From: Phycisphaerae bacterium
GTDB taxonomy: Bacteria > Planctomycetota > Phycisphaerae > Phycisphaerales > Phycisphaeraceae
NCBI GenBank assembly: GCA_030425705.1
Contig: JAUHZU010000002.1
Coordinates: 62,001-126,000 of the forward strand
Length of the DNA: 64,000 nt
Reading direction: 5' to 3'
Shown: positions 1-8,191 of the stretch, in pieces
Layout: each line of letters opens with the position of its first letter
How positions within the stretch are numbered: position 1 is the stretch's first letter
Program-made: the position numbers and the translations under genes
Notes under the pieces: generated by a model
Seen by the model: the letters and a program-made list of their open reading frames with translations, nothing else
What the model was told of the DNA's origin: nothing
Database searches by the model: none

Positions 1-32
1 TCGTCAGGATCGACTCCCGCTAAGCTGTACCC

Positions 33-1961
33 ATGTCCGTCGCCGTGGTGGTCCAGAGCGAGTCGGAGGCGTCGGCCCTGGTGGGCTGGGCGTGGCAGGT
101 CGCGCGGGCGCGGGCCTCGGATGTCAAGGTGTTCTGGCTGGCGGGCAACGGCGGGAAGGACGCGGCGGAGCACGACCCGACGGCGGTCGCGGTCCGCGCG
201 GCGGTGAGCGAGGTGGTCGATGGGCACGCCCGGCTGGTCGCGGCGCTCGCCGACCAGCAGGCCTCCGGCGAAGCGGCCAAGCCGGCGGGCCCGGAACGCG
301 TCCCGGAGTTTGAGCTGGTCGCGATCGCGGGCCAGGACCCGGCGGACGGTGTGCTCGCGGCGCTGGCGGAGCACGGCACCAAGCTGCTGATCGTCGCCAA
401 GCACAAGGTCGACCGGGCGGTCGAGTCGCTGCCGGCCCGGCTGTTCCGCGAGGCGAGGTGCACGGTCCTGCTGCTGCGGCCCGGCGCTTCGGCCGGGCAG
501 CGCAGCGGACGCATCCTCGTGCCCACGGCCGGGGGCCCGCACGCGACCGAGGCACTCAAGCTCGCCGACACCCTCACCCTGCTGCCCGAGGCGACCTGCG
601 GCATCGACCAGCAGAAGCCCGGCGGGGTGGACGCGCTGTTCGTCGAGCCCAACGTCGGGCCCGAGGCCCAGGCCGTCGGCGAGCAGATCCTCGGCAAAGC
701 GATCCGCAAGGCGATCGGCGACCCGTCCAGCCACCCGAAGGTGCGCCCGGTCGTCCACCTCGCGCCGGAGTTCCGCCAGGGCATCGCGGAGGTCGCGCAG
801 GACGGGGGGTACGACCTGGTTCTCGTCGGCGCGACGAACCACTGGCACGCCCGGCGCGCGCTGTTCGGCTCGGTGCCGGACAAGCTGATCAACGACCCGC
901 AGAGCGCATTGACCGTCGGCGTGGTGCGGCAGGCGCTGCCGTGGATGGAGGCGGCGAGCGAGGCGATCCGCGGCCGGCTGCAGCAGCTCATCCCGCAGCT
1001 CGAACGGGCCGACCGCATCGACCTGGTCGAGCGGGTGCAGCAGGCCAGCGCGTGGAACGTTGACTTCGTCGCGCTGATCTGCCTGTCGACGCTGATCGCC
1101 ACGCTGGGGCTGATGCAGAACTCGGTGGCGGTGGTGATCGGCGCGATGCTGGTCGCGCCGCTGATGACGCCCCTGATCGGCTGCGGGCTGTCGGTCGTGC
1201 AGGGCAACGGCCTGCTGATCCGTGAGGCGTCGCGTTCGGTCTTGCTGGGGTTCCTGCTCGCGATCGCGATCGCGTTCGCGATGGGCGAGCTGATCCCCCA
1301 CGCCGGGCTGACGCCGCAGATGCTCGCGCGCGGCCAGCCGAACCTGCTGGACCTGGGCGTGGCGTTTGTCTCGGGTATCGCGGCGGCCTATGCGACGGCT
1401 CGCCCGACGCTGTCGGGCGCGCTGCCGGGTGTGGCGATCGCCGCGGCGCTGGTCCCGCCGATCTCGACCTCGGGCGTCGCGCTGGCGCATGGCGACTGGG
1501 TGACCTCTGCGGGTGCGGCGCTCCTGTTCCTGACCAACATCGTCGCCATCGTGCTGGGCGCCGCGATTGCGCTCTACGCGGTGGGCATGCAGGCCGCGCA
1601 CCTGCATAGCAGCAAGAAGCGATGGACCCGCCACGCGGTGATGTCGCTGATCATGGTGGTGGTGCTGCTGGGCGTGCCGCTGTGCTACTGGCTGTATGCT
1701 TCGCTCCCGCAGCACCGCATCCCTGACGCGCTCCGCGAGCGCATCGCCGAGCACGTCGAGCAGCACAGCGACTGCATGTTCGACTCGATCGCGTCGGCCG
1801 GCGTCGACGACGGGGAGCTGCGGGTCGAGATGGTCGTGCAGTGCCCCGTGGCGGTGGACCGCGCGTTGGCGGACGAGGTGGACGCGATGCTGGAGGACCA
1901 CTTCGGCCGCGCCTGCCGGGTACGCGTGGTTACGCACCTGGTCACCGAGTCGGGGCGGTAG
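33..1961 (+). CDS. Universal-stress-like domains fused to DUF389 membrane protein
   Basis: The 642-residue product has a soluble N-terminal half and a membrane C-terminal half. Residues 1-300 look like two Rossmann-type universal stress protein domains in tandem: repeated patterns such as TKLLIVAKHK and YDLVLVGATN sit before small basic segments. Residues about 335-530 carry several hydrophobic helices with the DUF389 signature region (SVAVVIGAMLVAPLMTPLIG, then a GVAIAAALVPP segment), followed by a short soluble tail. DUF389 proteins are of unknown function; the USP half suggests a nucleotide-controlled or stress-controlled membrane protein, which is inference. The ATG at 33 fits the start of the first USP domain. 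The gene converges with leuB with only 21 bp between stops. Confidence 0.8.
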   Translation: MSVAVVVQSESEASALVGWAWQVARARASDVKVFWLAGNGGKDAAEHDPTAVAVRAAVSEVVDGHARLVAALADQQASGEAAKPAGPERVPEFELVAIAGQDPADGVLAALAEHGTKLLIVAKHKVDRAVESLPARLFREARCTVLLLRPGASAGQRSGRILVPTAGGPHATEALKLADTLTLLPEATCGIDQQKPGGVDALFVEPNVGPEAQAVGEQILGKAIRKAIGDPSSHPKVRPVVHLAPEFRQGIAEVAQDGGYDLVLVGATNHWHARRALFGSVPDKLINDPQSALTVGVVRQALPWMEAASEAIRGRLQQLIPQLERADRIDLVERVQQASAWNVDFVALICLSTLIATLGLMQNSVAVVIGAMLVAPLMTPLIGCGLSVVQGNGLLIREASRSVLLGFLLAIAIAFAMGELIPHAGLTPQMLARGQPNLLDLGVAFVSGIAAAYATARPTLSGALPGVAIAAALVPPISTSGVALAHGDWVTSAGAALLFLTNIVAIVLGAAIALYAVGMQAAHLHSSKKRWTRHAVMSLIMVVVLLGVPLCYWLYASLPQHRIPDALRERIAEHVEQHSDCMFDSIASAGVDDGELRVEMVVQCPVAVDRALADEVDAMLEDHFGRACRVRVVTHLVTESGR

Positions 1962-1982
1962 GCGAGACGCGGGGCGGCCGCC

Positions 1983-3071
1983 CTACCCGAGCGCCGCGAT
2001 CGCCATGTCGCCGATCTCTGTCGTCGAGTACCCGCTGCGGTCCAGCCGCTTGCCGGTAAAGTTCGGCGTCACGGCCTGCACCGCCGCAGCGACCTTGTCG
2101 CCGGCTTTACTCAGCGCGGGGCGCTGCTTCACCCGCCCGGTCTCGCGCAGCAGCATCGCCAGCGAGTCGATGCACGCCAGCGGGTTGGCCTTGTCCTGCC
2201 CGGCGATGTCTGGCGAGCTGCCGTGCACCGGCTCGAACATGCTCACGCTGCCCGCGCCGGCGTCCGGGTTCAGGTTGCCCGAAGCCGCGATGCCCATACC
2301 CCCCGCGACCGCCGCGCCCAGGTCCGTGATGATGTCGCCGAACATGTTGGGCACCACGACGGTGTCGTAGATCTCCGGCTTGGTCGCCATGTACATGCAG
2401 CAGGCGTCGACGTGGTGGTAGTCGGTCTCGACGTCGCTGTACTCCGTGGCGAGGTCACGGAACGTGTCGAACCAGGTCCCGCCGCAGTGGGTGAGCACGT
2501 TGGTCTTATGCACGAGCGTGAGGTGCTTGCGCTCGCGCGTCTTGGCGAGCTCGAACGCGTAGCGCACGCATCGCTCGACGCCGAAGCGCGTCGCGATCAT
2601 CTCCTGAGTGCTGATCTCCTGCGGTGTGCCGACGCGCGCCCGGCCGCCGTTGCCGCAGTAGAGGTCTTCGGTGTTTTCGCGCACGCAGACAAAATCGATG
2701 TCGTCGGGCCCCTTGTCCTTCAGCGGCGTCTCGATGCCCGGGTACAGCTTCACCGGCCGGAGGTTGATGAACTGATCGAGCTGGAACCGCAGCTTCAGCA
2801 GCAGCCCCTTCTCAAGGATGCCCGGCTTCACGTCCGGGTGGCCGACCGCGCCCAGCAGGATCGCATCGAACCCGCGGAGCTCATCGACCTCCTCGTCGGT
2901 GATGACGCTGCCGGTCGCGAGGTAGTGGGCCGCGCCATAGTCGAAGTGGGTGGTCTGGACGGCGACCGAGCCGTCGGCGGTGACGGCCTCGAGGACGCGG
3001 AGCGCCTGGGCGACGACCTCGGGCCCGGTGCCGTCGCCGCCGAGGATGGCGAGGTTCAGGGGGGTAGACAC
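1983..3071 (-). CDS. leuB: 3-isopropylmalate dehydrogenase
   Basis: LeuB oxidatively decarboxylates 3-isopropylmalate with NAD in leucine synthesis. The 362-residue product is full length for the isocitrate/isopropylmalate dehydrogenase family. It begins with the LAILGGDGTGPEV loop and contains the RPVKLYPG substrate region, VRENTEDLY, the HKTNVL lysine motif, and MFGDIITDLGAA with its metal-binding aspartate. The C-terminal NAD loop reads FEPVHGSSPDIAG. The start is GTG, chosen because a GGAGGAG Shine-Dalgarno lies 8 nt upstream. Tartrate or homoisocitrate dehydrogenase activity is possible in this family, but the motif set fits LeuB best. No other leu genes are adjacent. Confidence 0.86.
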   Translation of the reverse strand: MSTPLNLAILGGDGTGPEVVAQALRVLEAVTADGSVAVQTTHFDYGAAHYLATGSVITDEEVDELRGFDAILLGAVGHPDVKPGILEKGLLLKLRFQLDQFINLRPVKLYPGIETPLKDKGPDDIDFVCVRENTEDLYCGNGGRARVGTPQEISTQEMIATRFGVERCVRYAFELAKTRERKHLTLVHKTNVLTHCGGTWFDTFRDLATEYSDVETDYHHVDACCMYMATKPEIYDTVVVPNMFGDIITDLGAAVAGGMGIAASGNLNPDAGAGSVSMFEPVHGSSPDIAGQDKANPLACIDSLAMLLRETGRVKQRPALSKAGDKVAAAVQAVTPNFTGKRLDRSGYSTTEIGDMAIAALG

Positions 3072-3137
3072 GTGGTAGCTCCTCCGCGTGGGGTTCGGGT
3101 CAAGCGGGGTGTTGTAGGGGGGATGCCGCGAGATGAC

Positions 3138-3222
3138 AAGCCGGGCCAGGGCGCAGCGACGGCCCGGGTTTCCATATCACGATGTACACGACCCGGGCCG
3201 TCGCTGCGCTCTGGCCCGGCTT
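3138..3222. repeat. Long inverted repeat with 32-bp arms
   Basis: The left arm at 3138-3169 and the right arm at 3191-3222 are reverse complements over 32 bp with a single mismatch that is a G-U wobble in RNA. The loop is 21 bp. The arms are very GC rich (core GGGCCGTCGCTGCGC). The element lies between the leuB start and the metalloprotease stop, both on the minus strand. No T-run follows, so it is not a classic intrinsic terminator; it could stabilise or end the protease mRNA, or be a REP/MITE-like palindromic element. Confidence 0.85.
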
Positions 3223-3236
3223 GGGGATGCGTCGGC

Positions 3237-4625
3237 TTAGTCGTGTGGCATTGATCCCGTGCAGTGTGGGCACGCCTCATGTGCAGCGCCTTCGACCGGC
3301 AGCGTCCCGACGGCTGTGCTGGACTCGATGCCGTCGGCCGGCAACGCGCCCAGGCGCTCCGGCCCATTCAGCGTCAGCACGCCCTCCGCGTCGCGCGTGT
3401 AGTCCAGGTGGAGATCCTCTTTAAACGATGCCCAGCCGTTGGCGTGGACCCGGACCAGGCGGACCTGCCCGCGCTCGCCGTGGAACGCGGTGCAGTCGAT
3501 CGTGAACCGGCCCTCGCCGTCGGGCACGGCCACGTGCGTCGTGGCGTCGTAGTCGCTGCCGCCCTCCGGGTCGAGGTAGGCGATCACCGCGTGGACCGGG
3601 ATGTCGCTCTCGACACGGCCGGTGAGCCGGGTCCCTCTGCCCTCTGCGATCGGCTCGTGCTCGAGGGAGACGTACCGGCTGCGCGGGCGGCGGTTCATAT
3701 CGCGCACCGACCCGCTGAAGCTGGGGTGGACGGCCAGCTTCAGCGCGTGTGCCAGCGTAAGGAACGAGCCGCGCCCCTCGCCGCGCAGCTCCTCGCCGTA
3801 GGTCCGGTTGCCCGAGCCCATCAGCGCGGTGCCCCAGAGGGCGCGTTCGTCGGCGCGCTCCCGGTTGTGCGGCAGGCCGAGCGCGTGGCCCAGCTCGTGG
3901 CACACCCCGCCGACGAAGATCGACTGGTAACGCCCCAGCGAGATGTGGCCGTACTGCCCGTCGCGGAGGTACTGGTCCCGGTCGGTATTGCCCAGCTCCG
4001 CCGCATCAAGCAGGACCGAATCGAGCTGCCAGGCCCGTCCTTCGCGGGACGAGCCGATCGCGTAGTACGGGCTATGGTGGCGCATCGTCCGCGCCGCGGG
4101 GTCCCACACCGTCAGGTTGCAGAACATCACGACCGTGCGCGTGTTGCCGTCGATACCTTCTTCCGCAAGCGCGCGGTTGATGATCTCGCGGATCTCCCGG
4201 CCGTGGTCGCCGTTGTATTCGGCGTTCGGTCGATCGCCGCGCACGACGTGGACTTTGAGCAGCCCGTCGTCTTCGAGCTCGAGGGGGAAGGTGATCGGCC
4301 CGAAGCCGTGGCGGTCCATCTCGTCGGCGTAGAACCGCTGGATGTGCTGCATGGTGCGTGTGAGCCGTTCGCGGTAGTGTGGGGCCGGGTCGGTGTCGCT
4401 GCCGGTGAATAGCGCGATGACCAGCGGCCGTTCGCTGCGGACATCACCGTCGCCGGTGGCGCGCCAGGCCTCGAAGACCGCGCGGGCTTGCTCCGCCTGG
4501 GCGTTCTGCCGAACGATGAGGGGGTGCTGTTCGCCCTCCGCGGTGGCGGGCTCTGCCGCGGCGTTCAGCGGGACCAGGGCCGTGAACGAGGTCAGGAACA
4601 GTACGAGGATGTGCGTGCGTGTCAT
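3237..4625 (-). CDS. Secreted zinc metallopeptidase (HExxH, metzincin-like)
   Basis: The product is about 462 residues from the ATG at 4625, which begins a clean signal peptide (MTRTHILVLFLTSF to the LNAAAEPA cleavage region). The catalytic segment HELGHALGLPH matches the metzincin HExxHxxGxxH zinc motif, and ALMGSG about 25 residues later looks like the Met-turn. A C-terminal part of about 130 residues looks like beta-rich accessory domains. The protein should be an exported protease of unknown substrate. The exact family (M12, M43 or a planctomycete group) cannot be fixed by eye. No Shine-Dalgarno precedes this ATG, so the start rests on the signal peptide. A longer frame up to 4796 would overlap the promoter region and lacks secretion logic. 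Confidence 0.72.
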   Translation of the reverse strand: MTRTHILVLFLTSFTALVPLNAAAEPATAEGEQHPLIVRQNAQAEQARAVFEAWRATGDGDVRSERPLVIALFTGSDTDPAPHYRERLTRTMQHIQRFYADEMDRHGFGPITFPLELEDDGLLKVHVVRGDRPNAEYNGDHGREIREIINRALAEEGIDGNTRTVVMFCNLTVWDPAARTMRHHSPYYAIGSSREGRAWQLDSVLLDAAELGNTDRDQYLRDGQYGHISLGRYQSIFVGGVCHELGHALGLPHNRERADERALWGTALMGSGNRTYGEELRGEGRGSFLTLAHALKLAVHPSFSGSVRDMNRRPRSRYVSLEHEPIAEGRGTRLTGRVESDIPVHAVIAYLDPEGGSDYDATTHVAVPDGEGRFTIDCTAFHGERGQVRLVRVHANGWASFKEDLHLDYTRDAEGVLTLNGPERLGALPADGIESSTAVGTLPVEGAAHEACPHCTGSMPHD

Positions 4626-4761
4626 CGGTCTCGGGTGTTGGGGGGCTGGGCTGCGGGAGGGATGCTCGCCGCGGCCCCGTGTTACGCGGCAGGGCCGGGC
4701 CGGCGGGCGAGTGTATCCCGCGCGCTGCCGGCTGTCAGCACGATGAGCCGGTGGTTTTCCC

Positions 4762-4790
4762 TTGACAACGCCGGCACCACCTAATAATGT
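4762..4790 (+). promoter_or_regulatory. Strong sigma-70-type promoter for the zinc-ribbon/radical SAM operon
   Basis: A perfect TTGACA at 4762-4767 is followed 17 bp later by TAATGT (4785-4790). A better -10 match, AATAAT, lies at 4783-4788 with a 15-bp spacer. The AT-rich block stands out in GC-rich DNA and lies about 37 bp before the ATG at 4827. Confidence 0.6.
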
Positions 4791-4799
4791 ACGCATACA
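4788..4799. promoter_or_regulatory. Candidate operator palindrome at the promoter start site
   Basis: TGTACGCATACA matches its reverse complement at 10 of 12 positions and covers the end of the -10 and the predicted transcription start. That is where a repressor would act. No regulator gene is adjacent, so its partner is unknown. Confidence 0.35.
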
Positions 4800-4826
4800 C
4801 TAACACTACAGGTGGTTGCCCGCTTT

Positions 4827-5372
4827 ATGGAAACCCCGAGCCCTACCCCGCCCGCGACGCCGGCCACGGATTTGCCCGGCCCGCGCGACGCCCCGGCGCT
4901 CCACTGCCCCGGCTGCGGGTACAACCTGCACGGGGTCTGCACCCCGCAGCGGCCGGCGGGGCACTGCCCCGAGTGCGAGCGTGCCTTTGTTCGCGAGCAC
5001 CTGCTCCGTCTCCTGGCCGTGCAGGGCCGGGGCCCGAACCTCATCATCGGGCTGCTCGTTTGGCCGATCGCGACGGCGCTGTTCTGGCCGTTGGCGTCGT
5101 GCTTCTTCGGCGCGTTGCTGCAGGATGCCTTTGGTTTCGGGGTCGTGGTGATCCTCGCGCTGCTGCTCGGGTCCTGCGGGCTGACCGGCTGGTGGCTGGC
5201 GAACGCCTTGGTGCAGGCCAAGCGGGCCGGGCGGGACTGGGACGAGGTCCCGGCGTTCTACCGCCACGCGTTCTGGCCCTGGCTCTTGTTCACCGCGGCG
5301 CACGTGGTGCTCACCGTCGCCTACTTTGCCGGCGGATGCGCGCTGGTGATCTCCATCATCGTCAGCAGCTGA
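4827..5372 (+). CDS. Zinc-ribbon membrane protein, first of two paralogues
   Basis: The 181-residue product has an N-terminal four-cysteine zinc ribbon (CPGCGYNL, then CPECERAF) followed by about four hydrophobic segments (LIIGLLVWPIATALFWPLAS, FGFGVVVILALLLGS, WPWLLFTAAHVVLTVAYFAG and the tail). Ribbons of the type CGYNLxG..CPECG are common on planctomycete membrane proteins; function is unknown. An in-frame GTG at 4812 is possible, but the ATG at 4827 is better placed after the promoter, with a GGTGG sequence upstream. The next gene is a paralogue sharing the ribbon and the FxGGCAL ending. It leads a tight operon with a radical SAM enzyme and an Lgt-like protein, so a role in the envelope or in metal/cofactor handling is plausible but unproven. 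Confidence 0.7.
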   Translation: METPSPTPPATPATDLPGPRDAPALHCPGCGYNLHGVCTPQRPAGHCPECERAFVREHLLRLLAVQGRGPNLIIGLLVWPIATALFWPLASCFFGALLQDAFGFGVVVILALLLGSCGLTGWWLANALVQAKRAGRDWDEVPAFYRHAFWPWLLFTAAHVVLTVAYFAGGCALVISIIVSS

Positions 5373-5391
5373 CGCACGCTACCCCCCCGCC

Positions 5392-5931
5392 ATGCAGGAC
5401 GGACCGCCCCCGACTAGACGCCCAACGATGCCCGGCCCCGCGCCGGCGTGTGCGTGCTGTGGCTACAACCTGACGGGTATCTGCACGCCCGTGCGCCCGA
5501 CCGGTGTCTGCCCGGAATGCGGCACCGTGTTCGAGCGCGCGCAGCTCCTCGAACGCCACCTCGAGCGCGCCTCGTTCCCGCTGAGCTTTGTGGTGCTGCA
5601 GTTGCTGCTGTTCCCGGTCATCATCGTGTTCACCCCGGTCTGCTGTGTCGGCACCCTGTGGGATTCCCTGTTTTTGGACGAGCCCTCGGACGCGGCGATG
5701 ACGCTGGTGTTTGTGGGGATGCCGCTGTTCGCGGCGTTCCTCGCCGGCGGGCTGATCGCCAGGCAGTACTACCCCGGGGCGGTGCTCGGCGTCCCGCCCG
5801 AGCGACGACGCGGGCTGAAGCGGCACATCATCCTGCCGTGGCTGCTGTTTTTCCTGATCGAGGCGGTGCTGGCCGTGGTGTACTTCTTCGGCGGGTGCGC
5901 GCTGCTTTTGGCTGTATTCGGGCTGCTCTAA
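5392..5931 (+). CDS. Zinc-ribbon membrane protein, second paralogue
   Basis: The 179-residue product has the same plan as the upstream gene: a ribbon with CACCGYNL and CPECGTVF near residues 21-45, an amphipathic LLERHLERA stretch, then about four membrane segments ending in VVYFFGGCALLL. The two genes are separated by 19 bp, and the radical SAM gene starts 12 bp downstream, so all three are probably co-transcribed. The pair looks like a tandem duplication. The start ATG at 5392 lacks a clear Shine-Dalgarno; a second ATG at 5428 would also keep the ribbon. No function can be assigned. Confidence 0.7.
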   Translation: MQDGPPPTRRPTMPGPAPACACCGYNLTGICTPVRPTGVCPECGTVFERAQLLERHLERASFPLSFVVLQLLLFPVIIVFTPVCCVGTLWDSLFLDEPSDAAMTLVFVGMPLFAAFLAGGLIARQYYPGAVLGVPPERRRGLKRHIILPWLLFFLIEAVLAVVYFFGGCALLLAVFGLL

Positions 5932-5943
5932 CAGGAGGCGGAC

Positions 5944-7377
5944 ATGGACCTGCTCGCGCTCAACCCCGCGGAAACGACCCTGAAAACCACGTCCAGCCTG
6001 TGCCCGGTCTGCCGGTCGCAGGTGCCGGCCCGTGTGGTACAGCGCGGCCCGGAGGTGTTTCTGAGGAAAGCGTGCCCGGAGCACGGCCGGTTCGAGGCGC
6101 GCATCAGCAGCGATGCGCGCTGGTACCACCTCTCGCTCGGCGCAGACACGGCGGACCGCGGGGGCTGCTGCGGCGGGAACTGCTGCGGCACCGCACCCGC
6201 ACCCATCAACGGTGATGCGGCGGCACCGTCCGCCTCGGCCGGCCACGACCCGACGATCGTCGAGCGGTCCTCGACCTGCATCGCGCTGATCGAGATCGTC
6301 GAGACCTGCAACCTTGCGTGCCCGACCTGCTACGCCGGCAGCGCGCCGCCGGCTAGCGGCGATCCCCATACCGTGCTGCCGCTCGACGACTTCCGCGGAC
6401 GCATGCAGTCGGTCATCGACCGCAAGGGGTTGATCGATATCCTGCAGCTCTCCGGCGGGGAGCCGACGCTCCACCCCGCGTTCTTCGAGCTGCTTGAATG
6501 GTCGTTGACGCACGACCGGATCGGCTACGTCCTGCTCAACACCAATGGCGTCCGGCTGGCGAACGAGCCGGGCTTCATGCAGCGCCTCGGCGAGCTGCAC
6601 CGCCTGCGGCGCAAGTTCGAGGTGTACCTGCAGTACGACGGACCGCAGGCGCAGGGGCAGACTGCGCTGCGCGGCATCGACCTGCGCCGCGTCCGGCAGC
6701 GTGTGGTCGATGCGTGCGCCTCGCGGGGCGTGCCCGTGACGCTGGCGATGACCGTGGACGGGCACAACCAACATCACCTGGGCGACACGGTCCGGTTCGC
6801 GCTGAGCAGCAAGGCGATCCGCGGGATCACGTTCCAGCCGATGTTCGGCTCGGGCCGGGCCTACGAAGGCGTGAACCTGACCGTGGAGGGGGCGGACGCC
6901 GGGGGCTCGGCCACGCGGGATGCGACGGGGGTCCGGCGCCCGCCGACGCAGCGCCTGTCGGTCGCGGACACGGTGCTCGGGCTGATCGACCAGTGCGACG
7001 GGCTGCTCTCGGCCGAGGACTTTACCCCCCTGCCCTGCGGCGACCCGAACTGCCACACCGTCGGCTATCTCGTGCGCCGCAAGGACGGCGCGGTCGGCGT
7101 GTCGAGCATGGTCGACCTCGCGTCGATGCAGGGCTTCCTCCAGGACCGCATCAACTTCGATCTGGACGACCTCGCCCGATGCGGCTGCGAGAGCGAGGAG
7201 CTCGGCGCGGTGCTGAAGCACCTGGAGGTCGGGCCGGACGACGTGCTCCGGCTGTTTATCAAGCCCTTCATGGACGCGTTGACATACGACCAGCACCGCA
7301 TCGACCGCTGCTGCGTGCACGTGGTCGGTGAGGGCGGCCGGCTCGAGTCCTTCTGCCGGCACTACGCGATGCGGTAG
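5944..7377 (+). CDS. Radical SAM protein resembling tetraether lipid synthase (Tes/Mj0619-like)
   Basis: The 477-residue product has an N-terminal cysteine module (CPVC at 20-23, CPEHG at 44) typical of the archaeal Tes family, a Cys-rich linker (GGCCGGNCCG), and a radical SAM core with CNLACPTC at 122-129 binding the SAM [4Fe-4S] cluster and GGEPTLHP at 171-178. Further cysteines occur in LPCGDPNC and in the C-terminal CCVHV...FCRHY, again as in Tes. Known Tes enzymes join two lipid chains by carbon-carbon bonds to make membrane-spanning lipids. That this one does so is inference; other radical SAM chemistry on lipids or proteins is possible. An AGGAGG ribosome site lies 5 nt before the ATG. 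It is followed 7 bp later by the Lgt-like gene. Confidence 0.78.
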   Translation: MDLLALNPAETTLKTTSSLCPVCRSQVPARVVQRGPEVFLRKACPEHGRFEARISSDARWYHLSLGADTADRGGCCGGNCCGTAPAPINGDAAAPSASAGHDPTIVERSSTCIALIEIVETCNLACPTCYAGSAPPASGDPHTVLPLDDFRGRMQSVIDRKGLIDILQLSGGEPTLHPAFFELLEWSLTHDRIGYVLLNTNGVRLANEPGFMQRLGELHRLRRKFEVYLQYDGPQAQGQTALRGIDLRRVRQRVVDACASRGVPVTLAMTVDGHNQHHLGDTVRFALSSKAIRGITFQPMFGSGRAYEGVNLTVEGADAGGSATRDATGVRRPPTQRLSVADTVLGLIDQCDGLLSAEDFTPLPCGDPNCHTVGYLVRRKDGAVGVSSMVDLASMQGFLQDRINFDLDDLARCGCESEELGAVLKHLEVGPDDVLRLFIKPFMDALTYDQHRIDRCCVHVVGEGGRLESFCRHYAMR

Positions 7378-7384
7378 CCCGACG

Positions 7385-8191
7385 ATGCCCAACGACCTGC
7401 ACCAGCCGTTTATTTCGCCGGGCTACACCGCCATGATGGTGGCGGGGCTGGTGGTCGGTGCGCTGGTGTGGGGTCGGCGGGTCGGGGATCGGCCGGAGAT
7501 GGTGGTCGTGCTCGCGTCGGGTCTGGTGGGCGCGTTCCTCGGCGCGAAGGCGGGCTATGTCCTGGCCGAGGCGTGGACGGTCTGGGGCGACGCGGGGTTC
7601 TGGCGGTCGATGCTGGTGGGCAAGACCGTCGTTGGCGCACTACTCGGCGGGTACGGCGGGGTCGAGCTGGGCAAGCGATGGGTCGGCGTCCGCGAACACA
7701 CGGGCGACGCCTTCGCGATCGCCGTACCGGCCGGGCTCGCACTCGGGCGCATCGGCTGCCTGATGCACGGCTGCTGCCGGGGGGTTGCTTGCGACCACGA
7801 CACCTGGTGGGCGGTCGCCGACCACGCGGCCCTCGACGCGGGCCTGGCGTACGCCTACTACTACCCCGCCGCGGTGGTCGAGCTGGTGTTCAACCTCGGG
7901 TGCGCCGCGGTGCTGCTCCTGCTCCGCAGGGCGGGCGCGTTCCCGGGCAACCTGTTCCACCTCTACCTGATCGGCTACGGCCTGTTCCGCCTCGCGCACG
8001 AGCCGCTGCGCGCGACGCCGAAGCTCGTGCCCGGCGTGTCGGTGTATTCGCTTCTGGCGCTAGGGCTCGTGGGGCTCGGGGTGCTGCGCTGGCGGCAGCG
8101 GCGTGTAACTCGGGACCAGAAGCCCGCTAGTAAACCCGCCGACGCGTGTACCACCCGTACAGCAGGAACCCCCCGACCCCCAGCAGGATGA
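7385..8191 (+). CDS. Lgt-like membrane transferase (prolipoprotein diacylglyceryl transferase family)
   Basis: The 268-residue polytopic protein has about seven membrane helices. The conserved region LALGRIGCLMHGCCRG corresponds to the Lgt signature around GRIGNFINGE, but with cysteines and histidine in place of the Asn/Glu. True Lgt moves diacylglycerol from phosphatidylglycerol to the lipobox cysteine of lipoproteins. This divergent paralogue is coupled to a Tes-like radical SAM gene (7 bp apart), so a different lipid acceptor or donor is likely. Start ATG 7385 is chosen because it follows directly on the upstream stop. The 3' end overlaps the convergent DUF3592 gene by 65 bp, so the last 20 or so residues are low-complexity tail. 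Confidence 0.7.
   Translation: MPNDLHQPFISPGYTAMMVAGLVVGALVWGRRVGDRPEMVVVLASGLVGAFLGAKAGYVLAEAWTVWGDAGFWRSMLVGKTVVGALLGGYGGVELGKRWVGVREHTGDAFAIAVPAGLALGRIGCLMHGCCRGVACDHDTWWAVADHAALDAGLAYAYYYPAAVVELVFNLGCAAVLLLLRRAGAFPGNLFHLYLIGYGLFRLAHEPLRATPKLVPGVSVYSLLALGLVGLGVLRWRQRRVTRDQKPASKPADACTTRTAGTPRPPAG

Noticed and set aside
5362-7392. 676-codon open frame on the minus strand
   Set aside because: Antisense to the radical SAM gene and its neighbour; its Arg/Ala/Val-rich, low-complexity translation is the usual shadow in high-GC DNA.
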